Origin: Acanthaster planci
Taxonomy: Eukaryota > Echinodermata > Asteroidea > Valvatida > Acanthasteridae
Length of the DNA stretch: 64,000 bases
Direction of reading: 5' to 3'
Assembly (NCBI RefSeq): GCF_001949145.1
Contig: NW_019091450.1
Coordinates: forward strand, 992,651 to 1,056,650
Numbering within the stretch: position 1 is the stretch's first letter; each line of letters starts with the position of its first letter. Made by a program: the position numbers and the translations under genes. The notes under the pieces are model-generated. The model saw nothing but the letters and a program-made list of their open reading frames with translations. It searched no databases and was not told the DNA's origin. Of this stretch, positions 1-12,500 are shown in pieces.

Positions 1-340
1 CAAAGTTTCACAATGTTGCATACCGGTACCCGACTTTTGACCACCACAGCAGGCAACAGCTGCTCACATGGGAGAGAGCTCAAAATAATCTGTCCATGGC
101 AATTTCCAACATCATTATGAAATACGCTGACCAAGAATTAAAATGTTTTGAGCAACACTTAAAAAAAGGAAAGTGAGGTGGCGAACCCAAAATAGTCTGG
201 CGCCACTCCATTAAACAGATCACAATGAATATTAGAGAGTCTGGGAACAAAATCTTTAAAAATGGCTTCCCTATGAATACGGTCTATTGCATTGCAGCTA
301 TGTGGGTTTGGGCAAGCCAAGTGAAGGGATGTTGACACAC

Positions 341-3300
341 CTCTTGTGTTTGATCTTCTTCTTCTTGCGTGTCTCCTTGTCGTCATCACTGCTCATCTCA
401 TCCATCGAGTCTTTCTTGATGAACTCTTCCGGGTACAGCTCCATAAAACCTGTATGACCCCACCTTGAAAACGGCACAGCAAAGAGACTTACAATTATTC
501 ATCAATTTCACGCTGGAATTTCGTCGGTGCAAACAGTCATTTATCTGACGACGACAAAAACAAATAAGACTCGCTAAACCCTGACATTGACAAATCAAAA
601 GGAAATTGGAGGATTCTAACGGGTAATAGGATGTTCAATCATATTCATTCATTAACCCTTATCCCCTCTAGGCCCTTTAACTAGGAACCCTCCTGAATCC
701 TCCAAAATCCTTCGATTTTCAGCATGAAAAAATTGCATTCAGCCCAAAACCTCCAAAATTTCTTGAAAATGTTATTTGGAGGTGTACCTAACTGCCAGAG
801 TCCTTCAAAATCCTCCAGCAATTCCTGTCATTATGTTGAGGCCGTGCAAATGGCACTCTTGATCAACCAGCATGTATGGCATCCTTCGAAATCAGTGATG
901 CACTTTTGACATACATCCTCAATCCTCCAAATTCCTCCACTATGCAGAAAAGGATTTAGGAGGGTTAGGGTTAAAAAAAATTTATAAATAAGTAATGTCC
1001 ATGTAAGAAAATTTATGGCATGAAACCTTTAAAGGAAGACCAACCATGCCATAAATTTTTCTCAGACGCACTTTTTTTCCAACTTTATACCCCTCTTAAA
1101 AACATGAAGACTTATCACCGTCCCTTTTTAGTTAGGCACACTGAAATACACCTTTCCAAACGTTTCAAAGGTGCCAGTGTTTTCCTGATCAACTGAGGAC
1201 ACTGACGTGCTGTGATGTGATTCTCTTCAATACGGGCGATTCACAATAGTGCACCCCCAAGCGTTTGCAACACATTGACCAATCACAACGCGCGGAATCT
1301 GTTGACCCTTTCCAAACACGCATTGGGTCGACAGTTGGGATTAGGCAGACCATTTACACTTGAAAATGTTCCACCCCGCATCAACCCTGCCTCTCCCCCG
1401 AGACTGACTTCAACCCCGGTTGAACTCAACCCTGCTCTGGACCAGGATTGAGATTTCAACCTGGGGTGAAAATCATCTGTGCCCATCTCCAGGTTGAACT
1501 CATCCCAATAAGCTTGGGTTTTGCATGAAAAGCGAGTGTAAAATCAACGGCAGGTTGCATGCAGGGTTGACAAATCACATTGTCAACCCGGGGCAATCAT
1601 GTGTTCTCCCGTTGGTCGAGTTCAGCGCGGATTGAGAGGCTGCAGTGTGAAAAGGCCTCTTTGATTCTGGGATTTTTGTGCCTGGCTAAACAGGTTCATG
1701 GTTATCGCTTGATGTCACAAGCATGTTTCTGGTCGTCAAGGTTCCAACACCTAAAGGACAATTAAATTCCATGACTTTTGCATGCCTTTTCCATGACCAA
1801 ATTATGAAAATCCATGACCCACTAATGCAATTTCTTAGACTTTTCAGATTTTTAAAGTTGCGAATAAAATCACGCATTTTATGCACCTATTTCTCATAAT
1901 AGAAATCACCCACAACGTTTGAAAAATTCCATGACTTTTCCATAACTTTAGTCATTTTACAAAATTCCATGACTTTTCCATAACTTTAGTCATTTTACAA
2001 AATTCCATGACTTTTCCAGGCCTGGAAAACGAAAACAAATTTCCATGACTTTTCCAGGCCGCAGGAACCCTGGGTTGTGGTTGCAAAAGGACACCCCTGG
2101 CTTCCCTAGCCTTAGACGACAACACTGTCAAAAGTCTGACTGAAATTTAAATAAAATCACAGCACCTTTCCTGGTTGCCTAGTTCGGCTCGATAGATATC
2201 CCTGTTGCGTTGGCCGTCCCAGTTTCTGTGGTCACTTACGCCTTGCGAGTCTGGGTTCATTTGGTGAAGTCTGTCTACCCTGAAACAAAACAACAGTTGC
2301 CATTCATTACTCATACACGTCTGTACATGAGTGAGATGAACAATGATCAATTATTGACTGCCATGATGTGTGACATGATGTTTTGATACCCAAGGGACTC
2401 ACTGCACCAGAGGCAAAGGTCAGCAGACATTTGTGTTTAGGAACTCATGTGAAGAAACCAACGTTGAACGTCGACAAAAATTGCCACCCTCTGACAGCTG
2501 ATTGTATCGTGGTGCCAGTTTACTGCTCCTACTAGAGTTTACTTGTATCAACTGTAAGGTGAAATTTGCAGAGGTACATGTACATGTGCCAGCGAATAGT
2601 CTGGTTAGCGAACCCTGCATTGTGGTTTGGACTTTGGGATGGGGCTACTCTATGATCCAACAGTGAGGGTGACATGTTTTTGTTGTCTGCAGGCCCCAGA
2701 CCTCAACTTTTTGAGGAGCTTAAGTGATTAGTGCATACCACACATACAGTCTATTCACCATGCAGCTGCTGGTTCAATGGGGCCTGCTGCTAGACCAAGC
2801 TCTCCATTCAGGGCATACCACAGCCCAGCAGTCTCGGTCAAAAGAATCCCGGTGTGGAGGGGTTAACTTTTAGAGCATCTTGAATTGCGAGTATACTTAA
2901 CTCCAATGGTCCCAAATCCTCAAAAAGGATTAACTCTAACCCTCCTGAATCCTCAAAAGTCTTCCAGGCAGTTTTGGAGGATTTTGGAGGATTGAGCTGA
3001 ATGCAATTTTCTTGCACAGACAACCAGAAGATTTTTAAGGATTAAGGATGGTGGCTTATAAAAAGGCCTAAGGGGCTTGGACACCTGACCATTCTAACTA
3101 GGATGAATCCTCAGACCCTTGGAAAATCCTCCAACTTCTTCCCTAGAAATAATGAGCACTGCTCCATCATCCAGTCTGCCCCAAGTTGAAGTGCTCCCCC
3201 AAGCAGTAAAAGAAAGAGAAATGGTTGTAAGTTTTCTAAGCGGGTTCTTGTACGCATTCTGCGTGTACGCAAAGACCATAGATTAACCCTCCTATGCAAA

Positions 3301-6076
3301 GACACATTCTTGACAGTTGTCGTATCCGTCAAAACAAGTCAAATTTCCCATGTGTGTATGTGTACTGGGGCAAATCAAGTGGAAGAAACGTTTGACAAGA
3401 ATATAAGATTATATCAGTGCTCTGAAATATATGATTGCCACTGAATCAGAGCACTGATTTAATCTTATATTCTGATCATGGTGCTACGCAGCCCTTCCAT
3501 ATTTCTCAGAAGGAATTTTTGACTGTTTTTGACAGTCACAGCAGGAGGGTTAGGGAATAAATTTGTTACACGTACTCAGCATGTTCCACGTCAAACGTGC
3601 CTTTGATCTCCATTCTAAGTGTGCACTTATGGGAAGAGTACCAAAAAGAACATGCCCTCTTTTGTTACGCTCGGAGCAGATAACTTTCATTATTTCTTGC
3701 ACCTGTTCCTTGGAGAGGGGACCACTGCCTTAATCGTAGGCATGAAAGCGCATTTACAACACAAGGTCTACCCCTGGACCTTGACCTAATGCACTTTGCA
3801 ATGAGTCACACTTGTCACTTCATCCTGACGACTCATATCCTCCAAACTCACCAAGAGGATTTTGGAGGACTGAAACTTAGAGTAAGATTTCATGATTAGA
3901 CCCCAACATAAATTAAAGGTTAAGAAACGAAAAGCCTAGATTGAAATTAACCATCCACCCATGTTTTGATTTATCAAAATGCAAGCCACAACCCATTTTC
4001 ACAGAGACTTTTGTCACAAGGTTATTTGAAAATGATCGACCAGCACGTTCACTAAAGAGCTGGGATTTACTTATCCACTGAGTTAGATGTCAGTCGTGGG
4101 TAGCCCACGACCTCACACGTCTGGTGGTCTAGTGCTTTTGGTATCATCATGCTGACTAACACTGACCGATTCCGCTCAGAAAGTTACCAACTAATGAACA
4201 TCTTTAGCATGGAAACGGACATCCTTTTCCAATTCATCCTGAACATTTTAAGAGACTGGCAAATATGGGAATTTTGCTGGTCATCTTCAACACTAATGCC
4301 GTGGAGTGACTTTATGGTCAAGTGACTTTTCAAATGAAATTTAAACCCTGTTTACAGTAAACTCTGTTTGTTTGAAACTAAAGAGTCAGTTTAGAATTTC
4401 CTCCAATTTTTTCTTTTTCCTGTTCGACAGACTTAATTTGTGAGTCGGTAATACTGAATCTAAAGTGAAATTATCTTTTTTTAGTTCAGGAGTCTGAGAG
4501 TAAAACAAAGCCAGTGAAATAAAGCTTCATTATGAATTAATGTCAAGACACGCTGATTAACCCTAACCCTACATAATACTACAAATTACTACACTGTACT
4601 TGTAGTAAAATGTAGTACTCAGCCCTGTCGCTTGTAAGAGGACATGATTTTATTGTTCTGTGAAGCCATAAAACACAATAGATAAGACAATGTACCATAC
4701 AGTGCTGTGGCACTATGAATGCATGGCTTTATTCTCTCGTTCTCTGTACAAATACCAATGGACGTAACCTAGCCAGAAATAGTAATCTGTAGCGCTAGGT
4801 CCTTCAGGCTCAGACTATTAATTAGTATTTTGTAGTAATGTGTAGTGTAAGCCAAACAATATGCTAGGCGGTTAGGGTTAATAAGTTAAAATGTGTAATT
4901 AACCCTATCCCCGAGGGAATGCTAGGGACCATTGACATCATGCATGTGCTTGTTGGATTCAGAATGGTTAGGTTACACATGTACAGAAAAAAAATTGAAA
5001 AGTGAGCCACCCTATTTAAATTAAGAGACGCTCGTGAATATTAGATACCCTGGGAGAACACTATTCCAAGTGGCTTTCCTGTATACACATGTACATGTAC
5101 CAGTAAGGTCAATTACAGAAGGGTCGTGACATAAGGCCATGTACAGAGAAAGTTGTGACATGTGTGACCGTCCTTGGAAACCAACTGGCAGGTATAGGCA
5201 TCACTGCACATGGACAATTGGCATACAATAGCTGCACGCTCTGCTGCGCACGACCAGCCATTTTGTTTCCAAAATGTGGCCGACGATACTCTCTCTACAT
5301 ACAGCTCTGATATGTGACCAACTCTGCAAAAAAGGGTATAAAGGGACCCTGTGCTATTTCATGCTAAGGGCTTTTGTGTGAAAAGGGTGATTTTTAATTA
5401 TTGGCTTCTATTATATCAATACTTTCACAATTCATATGAGAAACCTAACTGTTGCTATGGACATTCAAGAAACTTTCTGATTGGCTGATTTCTTTTTTTC
5501 ACTTCCTGTGTTTAAAGGGCTTTATCTCTGACAGCACTTCTGTTAATGTGGGGTAAATGCAAAAATCAGTAAACCTCCAGACTGAAAAATGCCACGGGGT
5601 TCAGATCTACATGTACACCAAAATAAAGCTTATTTATGTAATGCAACCAATTCAAATGTGTATGTACGTCATTTTGAAAAAATGTCCCAAAATATCCATT
5701 GTTGTGGAGCCAGTCACCAAGGTCACATGACAACACTTTCTGTAACTTAGGCTGCATCTGAACCTGTTGTCTACAGCTAGGTCTGCACGTCCATGTTAGT
5801 CTTTGCAGAGACGCGATGGAAGTAAGACCTAGCCTTAGCATCTTAAAGCCCATTCTTGACAAGGCCTGAAAGGCCCTGCTTATCAGACCTTCTGTTTCGA
5901 TTCCATCTGCCGCGGCCTCTCCTGCCTCCCGGGTTGAAGGGGTCGTGTTTCCAGCCAAACGCCTCCTTGGCGCGGCTTCGCCACATCTCCTCCTCTTCTT
6001 GCAGACGGTTGTGCGTCTCTGTGTGGTGGAGGATATTCCGCAGAAGTTTGCGGTCCAAGTAGCGCACAGACGACAT
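341..6076 (-). CDS. NKAPD1: NKAP domain-containing protein 1 (NKAPD1 / C11orf57-like), 5' three coding exons, incomplete
   Basis: Three exons are seen on the minus strand: 6076-5889 (start ATG at 6076), 2279-2166 and 463-341. Phases mesh exactly: exon 1 ends with AG, exon 2 starts with G and ends with AG, exon 3 starts with G. Every boundary has GT and AG. The joined product is 141 residues so far. From memory of vertebrate NKAPD1, the N-terminal block (LLRNILHHTETHNRLQEE, then MW) and the WGHTGFMELYPEEF block match conserved parts of that family. Exon 1 then carries an Arg/Gly-rich stretch (residues 50-63), and exon 3 ends in an acidic patch followed by a Lys-rich run, as in the family's basic C-terminal half. 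The function is poorly known; the family is probably nuclear. The last seen exon ends in a donor (AAGAG/GTGTGT), so the remainder lies left of base 1. The 5' UTR exon was not located. Confidence 0.85.
652..974. mobile_element. TTAA-flanked miniature element (piggyBac-like MITE) in NKAPD1 intron 2
   Basis: It begins TTAACCCTTATCCCC and ends GGAGGGTTAGGGTTAA. Between them are many TCCTCCAAAATCCT-type short repeats on both strands. TTAA at both ends and CCC/GGG termini fit piggyBac-type non-autonomous elements. No transposase is present. Confidence 0.6.
1228..1330. repeat. Partial copy of the ATACGGGCGAT inverted-repeat element
   Basis: It starts AATACGGGCGATTCACAATAG and runs through a GTTTGCAACACATTGACC block. 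The reverse complement of the element at 45491-45600 matches it. Its other end is missing. Confidence 0.5.
1755..2075. repeat. ATTCCATGACTTTTCCA repeat block with 38-bp tandem units
   Basis: The motif recurs at 1926, 1964 and 2002 (38-base spacing), with degenerate copies on both sides and a CCAGGCCTGGAAAA palindrome near 2020. It lies in NKAPD1 intron 2, and no open frame is supported. Confidence 0.6.
3187..3692. repeat. Dispersed CTGCGTGTACGC repeat, copy 1, split by a MITE
   Basis: This shares GGGTTCTTG, TGCGTGTACGCAAAGACCAT, CGTACTCAGCA and CCTCTTTTGTT blocks with 24340-24580 and 25198-25416. The homology is interrupted at 3283 and resumes at about 3557, flanking an inserted element. Confidence 0.65.
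3283..3557. mobile_element. TTAACCCTCC-type miniature element inserted in a dispersed repeat
   Basis: The ends are TTAACCCTCCTATGC and GCAGGAGGGTTAGGG, an imperfect inverted pair. Inside is a hairpin (3408-3475) whose arms share ATCAGTGCTCTG; that hairpin and its flank recur inverted at 45838-45912. Confidence 0.55.
4557..4881. mobile_element. TTAA-flanked miniature element in NKAPD1 intron 1 (family B, copy 1)
   Basis: It starts TTAACCCTAACCCTACATAA and ends GGCGGTTAGGGTTAA, with ACTACAAATTACTAC-like inverted ends. It is the reverse of 10874-11162 over nearly its whole length. Confidence 0.7.
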
Positions 6077-6221
6077 GCCGCTCTCTATCACAGCTCAGCA
6101 GATCAGGGAATCAGCTGGGTGAAAGCAAACATTTATTGGGTTACACATGAATGTCACCAACTGTAAAATATGTTCCAAATACTTAAGATAGGTGTGCACT
6201 TCTTACGATAGATTTATACCT

Positions 6222-6439
6222 TTAACCCTAACCCCCCAAGGGTTGCTGGCCCTAACCTTCCAAATTCACTCATAAACACCCATAGGACTTTGTGCACAGA
6301 GGCTGTTGGACTTTGTTTTTCTGAGGTATGCCAAACCCAATGCAAAAGCCAGCTGTTATGGGTCTACCAGACGTATCCCCACAGAATTAAACACTTTACT
6401 ACTGTTTAATTCTGTGTGGTTAGGGAAGGTTAGGGTTAA
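6222..6439. mobile_element. TTAA-flanked miniature element (family C, copy 1)
   Basis: It is 218 bp with TTAACCCTAACC at the left and GGTTAGGGTTAA at the right. It holds an internal hairpin around CAGAATTAAACA. It is the reverse of 9145-9363. It lies just upstream of NKAPD1 exon 1. Confidence 0.7.
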
Positions 6440-6610
6440 CCTTCCTTTGGTTTTACAGCACAAATATGCACAAGTGCCCACAGTCACTCTCTTGCATGTG
6501 TTTTCTATATGGAATACCAACATGCACAGGTTCAGTGAGTACACAGTTAGTTGCCAGCACAAAATGACCCAGGGTCTTTTGTGCAGTCCTCTTCACTGCA
6601 TTTGGTTTAC

Positions 6611-6664
6611 NNNNNNNNNNNNNNNNNNNNNNNNNNNNNNNNNNNNNNNNNNNNNNNNNNNNNN
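6611..6664. other. Assembly gap (54 N)
   Basis: These are undetermined bases. The sequence to the right ends in GGAGGGTTAAA, which may be the right end of another TTAA element partly hidden in the gap. Confidence 0.95.
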
Positions 6665-7925
6665 GCACAGCTGTGCTTCTTTGAGGTGTTTACCACGTGA
6701 CCCAAAGAGTGACTTCAGCATAGGAGGGTTAAAGGCCTAGTGCAGTCGGGATCTGGTTGGTCTGGGATTTTTGCTCACCAATTTTTGCTTCCACCTGTTG
6801 ACTGCAGCTCCGTTCATGCCGTTCATGTTTATCAGACTGCGCATGCAGTGAGCCCACCAATGACCGCGCTTGCTCTGCATCTTGGTTCGACAATTAAGCC
6901 CCTTATTCATGTCAGGCTAGGCCTATTTGTCTTTCTTACATTTATTAAATTTGTTTTTTCTAAATTGCCAATAAAATAGGGTCTCACAGAAAAATTTGGG
7001 TCGGTTGGGAAATCGGAAGCAATAGGCCTATTTGGGTACGCAAATGTCGATGTTTTTACTTGTTGTAACTTGTATCTAAGCCCATGCTTCTGTTTATTTA
7101 AAGAACAGAGTGAACAATTATCAGGTGATAAGTGAACATGGTGCGAAGTGGAAATGGGGCGAAGTGACCGACACCCGATGCACATGTTAATTCTGCACCC
7201 CTGCATTTAAGAAAATTAAGAGTAAACTAACAATTAAATTAACAAGTTAAGAACCTTGCCTTTTCGAAGCCTTAGAACTTATAAGAACGTGTAAGGCTGT
7301 TTCACTTGCAGTTGCATAGAGTGAATTAATGAATGGGGCAACTTACATGTAAATGATGTAGCTGTCCGTGGGCTACTCTGCACTGTGGGCTCGTGGTGCA
7401 GGTGGTGGGCTGCTATACATCACGCGTGTTATTGATTATGGCTGGCGAGCCAGGGCCACCTTGCTGACTGGCCGCAGTCAAAATATCCCACATAAGGCTA
7501 CGTCTCTCGTTAGCGCGCCTTTTATTTCAAAGCAAAGACAGAGCTCGAAGCAACATCCGCTGTCACGGCTCACTCTCAGCATTTTTGTGTAGACGTCATA
7601 CAATACGTGGTTTCGTCCACCTGTTTACAGAGGGAGTATTTTGAATGTGTGCGTGAAACATGACAACCGAGATGCGACACATTGGTCATTAACCGTGTGA
7701 ATTTAAAAAAAATTAAAATTGATTGTGCTGTCAAATTGTGTTTTATATTATCTTTCCAAATTTTAGTTCAGAAGTGCTTATTTGCTGAGAATAATTGACT
7801 TAACGATCCCTTACACCATGTACCAAAGGAAATGCTTAGGCTTAAGGATGACGTTTACACATTGTGTACTTCGAAACCCTAGTTTGCACAGTACCTATAC
7901 CGTGCACGCCATGTCTACCGCATCA

Positions 7926-7939
7926 AGTACCATGGCAAC
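7926..7939 (+). promoter_or_regulatory. X-box-like (RFX) site
   Basis: The sequence AGTACCATGGCAAC shares the 10-base CCATGGCAAC core with the canonical X-box but has a poor left half. A second weak match (ATAACCATGACAAC) lies near 8205. RFX factors drive ciliary genes, which would fit PIH1D2. Confidence 0.3.
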
Positions 7940-9144
7940 TTGTCCAAGATCATGTGAATAAAGTGGCATACGCAGTCCTTCCATTTTTCTCTGAGTTTTT
8001 CAGGGTTGCGTTGCATACGCCTACATGGGCCTCTGCTTTGGTGGTGTGAAATCGGCAGGTTCAACTCGAAAGTTGTTAATGTTATTCCCCAACTTTGGTC
8101 GTAAGTGTTGGTTTTACTGGTGGACGGAGGAAAGCCGGACAACGGAAAATTTATTTGCCTCAGCCTTCGGGGATGAGAAAATAATTCCCGAGAAAACAAC
8201 CAATAACCATGACAACGAACAATTTTCTAATTATTCACATTTGGAACACTTGATCGATTTTGTAGATCAAGTATAAAATTAAAAAGGAGTAGGCCTTCCG
8301 TAGGCCACTAGGGCCTACATGTACATGTATATGATAAGAAAAGGAGCCATTATGAAAGCTACATAGTACGTGTCCACTGTAAGGTTAATCCTCTGATCAT
8401 CTGACACTGACAGTCTGTAAAGTGCTATTCTAGTCTGTTTAGTCCCCGAAGTTCTTTCCCACAACTCAAATCTAGGATTATTGCCAAACATTATTTATCC
8501 CTGGCATTTCTACTTTCCTATTGAAGTGTGGTCATATGGAATCTTGTCTTGGCTAGATTTCTTTTACAAATGAAAGAATATTCCAAATCAAAGCATAGCA
8601 AAATAGGCTTAAAACAAAAGTGTTCACAGTGTACTTTCACAGAGTTTTTACCATCATGACTCCTACTAGTCCTAGAGATCAGATACCATGGTCCCTTCGA
8701 CCTTTTCTTAAGAACAGTAGTTTTTTGTCCTTTATTTCATTGTGAGTTCATGGTGTATTTTCTTGCGTAGCATGCTTTATCAGCTTCTGGGAACTCACTC
8801 TCATGCACAGAGTAATGAGCCTAGTCTCCCTTAAAGCACGCCTCGACCGTCCTTCGGCATTTTTTCATGTATCCTGCTGGACAGATTAATTTATTATTTA
8901 CTTGCCCAAAGAAATTTTTACAAGCCCACTGGACACATTTTCAGTGAAACTAACTTTGACCAACTGATTTAATTTTAAAGTTTTTTTGGAATTTTCAATT
9001 ATTTCAACTTTTACTGTGGAGTTTGGTTGTCTTTTTTAAAACTTAAAAGCAGACGATTCAAACTGATACTTATAAACAACATCGATATCTTTGGCAATCC
9101 ATTTCACAATGCTTTTTTTATTCAACTTTATACACATGTTGACC

Positions 9145-9363
9145 TTAACCTTCCCCAACGACACAGAATTAAACAGCTTAGTAAAGTGTTTAATTCTGTG
9201 GGGATAGGTCTGGTAAGCCGAGGCAGCTGGCTTTTGCATTGGGTTTGGCATACCTCAGAAAAACAAAGTCCAACAGCCTCTGTGCACAAAGTTCCATCTG
9301 GGTGTTTAACTTTGTGTGAATGGGGAAGGTTAGGGCCAGCAACCCTTGGGTGGTTAGGGTTAA
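9145..9363. mobile_element. TTAA-flanked miniature element (family C, copy 2, inverted)
   Basis: It is 219 bp, with TTAACCTTCCCC at the left and TGGTTAGGGTTAA at the right. It shares AACAAAGTCCAACAGCCTC and CACAGAATTAAAC with copy 1 in inverse orientation. It ends about 150 bases before the PIH1D2 ATG. Confidence 0.7.
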
Positions 9364-9514
9364 AGAATGCATTTTACTTTTACCGGCAGCAGCTTTTACT
9401 AGAATTTGTACATGTACTGTATGCCTGTCAAGTGTAAAGGTCGAGACCTGCTTTAGGATTTGTCCTATTTACAGAGTTAATTTGTGCTTTTGTGATCACT
9501 GGTTTCAGGAAACC

Positions 9515-12500
9515 ATGGCAACAGGTGCCCAAGATGACCTGATGAAGCAGGCCCAGCACATGTGGTCCATGTTGGATGAGCTGGCAGAGACAGACGTAGA
9601 TGCCTACAAGAAGTTCATCCAGACAAACCTGCAGCAGGGCAAGAAGGAGTTGGCTCTGGCCAAGCCCTGGATGTGCGTCAAGACAAGAATTTTGGTTGGT
9701 AATTTGGTCCTTGTCTGAATCACTACACATTTGGAAATATATATCCGAGTGGTTAGGGTTTGAAGCTTCCAATCATAAAGGGTCAGGGGACGAATCCTGA
9801 TATGTTGTGACCTTGGGCGAGTCACTTGATCCCTTTGTGTTGCTCTCTCCCCAAGAGTAAATGGGTGCTGGTGAAGGCAGATTTGTTTAGCCGTTTGCGC
9901 CTAGCACAGTAGAATGGTGTGAGTATTCTATCCAAAGATGGTCCCAGGAGTATTCAGCTGATGTTAGCCCAGGAGGGAGGGATGACGATTGTATATAGAC
10001 TGGCGCCTTTAAATGACAGATTCTCTTAGACTCTGTGCGCAGCATGTAGACTCTGATATTGTGATCATGCATTGGCTCCATGCTGGAACGAGGCAATTGC
10101 TTATTGCATGTACATGTACACTTGTATGTAACTAACGACGATCCACTGGTGGGGACTCGCCAATTCATTCACCTGTGTATACATGCATTAGTTGAGGTAA
10201 TGGCATGGGACAGCCTGGGTATGTACAACCTTCCCCCGTCACATGTACTAGTGCATGTATTTCTGCTGAAATATATGGACTTCACACGTTGCATGCTCCA
10301 AGTACTGGCACGGGCCTGCTTGGAAAACTGGTTGGCAATTTCCTTGCCAGTGAGAGGTGCTTCAAGTCGGACTCCAGAAAACTAGAAAAAGAGGACTTGC
10401 CTTCCCTATTATGAATGTGACATTTGCAACTGTACATGTAAAAATGTATACCCAGAGTTTTACAAACCAGCAGTAAATCTACATTTTCCAAATCTGAATG
10501 GTTTTTCTTTTCTTTTGAGTTAGTTTTTGAATTCAAATTTAATCTATCTTGTACCATTTGCCAGCCAGATTGAATTCACACAGAAAAGGGATGTCCATCA
10601 AAAACCCTGCTTTTCAGTGTCCAAATAATTTGAAATTATTTTGGTAAGAAATATAAAGTTCTTGATGGCACTAAATAACTAGGCCTATTTGATGGCATCT
10701 CAGGAAATTTTATCTCAGCTTATTTAGCAGCGGGCTACATGCAGATGTTTTTGTGTTTCATTCACATGCATTGCATTGCATCCCACATGTACCTCACGGT
10801 CATGTACATCCAGAAAAGCGCACACTTGACTAAACATGCGACAGCATCATACACATTTACATGTACGTTAGCCTTAACGCTGACAGTACTCAGTACAACA
10901 AAATACTAAGTAATAGCCTGAGCCTGAAGGACCTAGCGCTACAGATTACTATTTCTGGCTAGGTTACTTCCATTGTTACTCATACAGAGAACAATAACGC
11001 CATGCATTCATAGTGCCACAGCACTGTATGGTACATTGTCTTATCTATTGTATCTTATGGCTTCACAGAACAATAAAGTCACGTCCTCTTACAAGCGGCA
11101 GCACTGATTACTACATTTTACTACAAGTAGTAATTTGTGGTATTATGTAGGGTTAGGGTTAGCATCTATTGCTAGCCACGGTTGTTAAAAATGGACATTT
11201 TGTATGAGTTTAACAGTCACTGTTAACAATATTCGTGGCTATACTAAGTCTTGTGGTTACATCTGGTTTCAGCATTTTAAACTCCATCTTTGGGTCTGAG
11301 CACCAGGGGACTGTGGCACAGTATAAAATTCCTTTTTTTGGAAACATGACATCCTGCATTAATTAAGAAATCAAACCTTGTGAATGTTCGGTTCAGGATC
11401 TTGAGGTGGAGCCAAAGTCAGTCGATTTGAGAGAGGGTCACAGCCATTCTTAAAGTATTATGGTTACCGACATTTCTATTTTCAGAAGCCTTACAAAGCC
11501 ACATTGTACATCAACATCTGCAGTTGGTCCCGCATTGACAAACCCAGAACGAGCACAGACCCTATCAAGGTCACTGCTGGACCAGTTCAAGATGGGCACG
11601 ATGAAACAGGTACGGGTCACTTACATGTAGAAACTTAATGGAATTAAACCTAGGGATAAATATGAAACAAATCCACTAAAACTGTAAAGGGAAACTGACT
11701 AGAATAAAGAAATTGACAAAAGTGGGAATTGAACCTGTGACCTCCAGGATACCATACCACAGAGCACTGGTAAGATATTCCAGAGGTCGCAGGTTCAAAT
11801 CCTGCTCTAGTCAATTTCTTTTGTCATCTTTATGGTATATGCAAATCAATCAAATGCAGTGTATACCTTTCAAATCAGTAACGTTGAACTTCACGAAGTT
11901 CATAATGCTCAATACGTTGAAGTAGCGTAAGATGGGAGTAATCGCTAGACACAGATGACACGTATGATTCTGTGGAGTTCACTGGGCACTTTAATTTGAC
12001 AGAAAGAAAGTTCTTGAAAATGTCCCTGTGAGGAATGGAAGAACATGTTAAATGTTCTTTGCTTGTAAGCTCTGTTTAGATTGAAGAACAAGCCAGTCTT
12101 AATGTCAACAAACCTCTTGAATGCATGGCTCTGTCCTCAGCTCCGTCCTCCCCACTGAAGGCCTGTGGCTCTGTTCAGAGTTTGGAGATACATGTAGATG
12201 TACAATTGAAGAGCAAAGTTATGTTACATACACTGTATGTATTACTATTGCAAACCCTCTAATGTATATCTTTTCCTCCTGAAATTAATGTCCTGCTACT
12301 TCCCCAGTTTGCACTCTTTTAACGAAAATCAACTTATGTAAAAATGGTTTCAGTTCACATTTGGTTTGATTTTTATGTACATGTGTTCTTTGATAATTAC
12401 CAAATGTTAGGTACCTTCAAGGTGGTCCGTGTGGCCTTCAATCCAGATGTATTGGAGGAGTGCAGCAAGAGATCAGAAGAGAAGGACATGCTAATAGGAA

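Larger units (their letters stand above)
6077..9514. other. Shared spacer between divergent NKAPD1 and PIH1D2
   Basis: No coding exon is seen. It holds the two family C elements near its edges and a 54-base assembly gap (6611-6664). A relatively CpG-rich part at about 7360-7600 and CCAAT-like and X-box-like sites at 7926-8218 are the best candidates for a two-way promoter. Untranslated first exons of both genes must lie here or in neighbouring introns. Confidence 0.5.

Noticed and set aside
400-451. Acceptor at 450 (CATACAG) as the start of NKAPD1 exon 3
   Set aside because: The conserved WGHTGF residues lie upstream of it, and the acceptor at 464 gives the right phase and conserved sequence.
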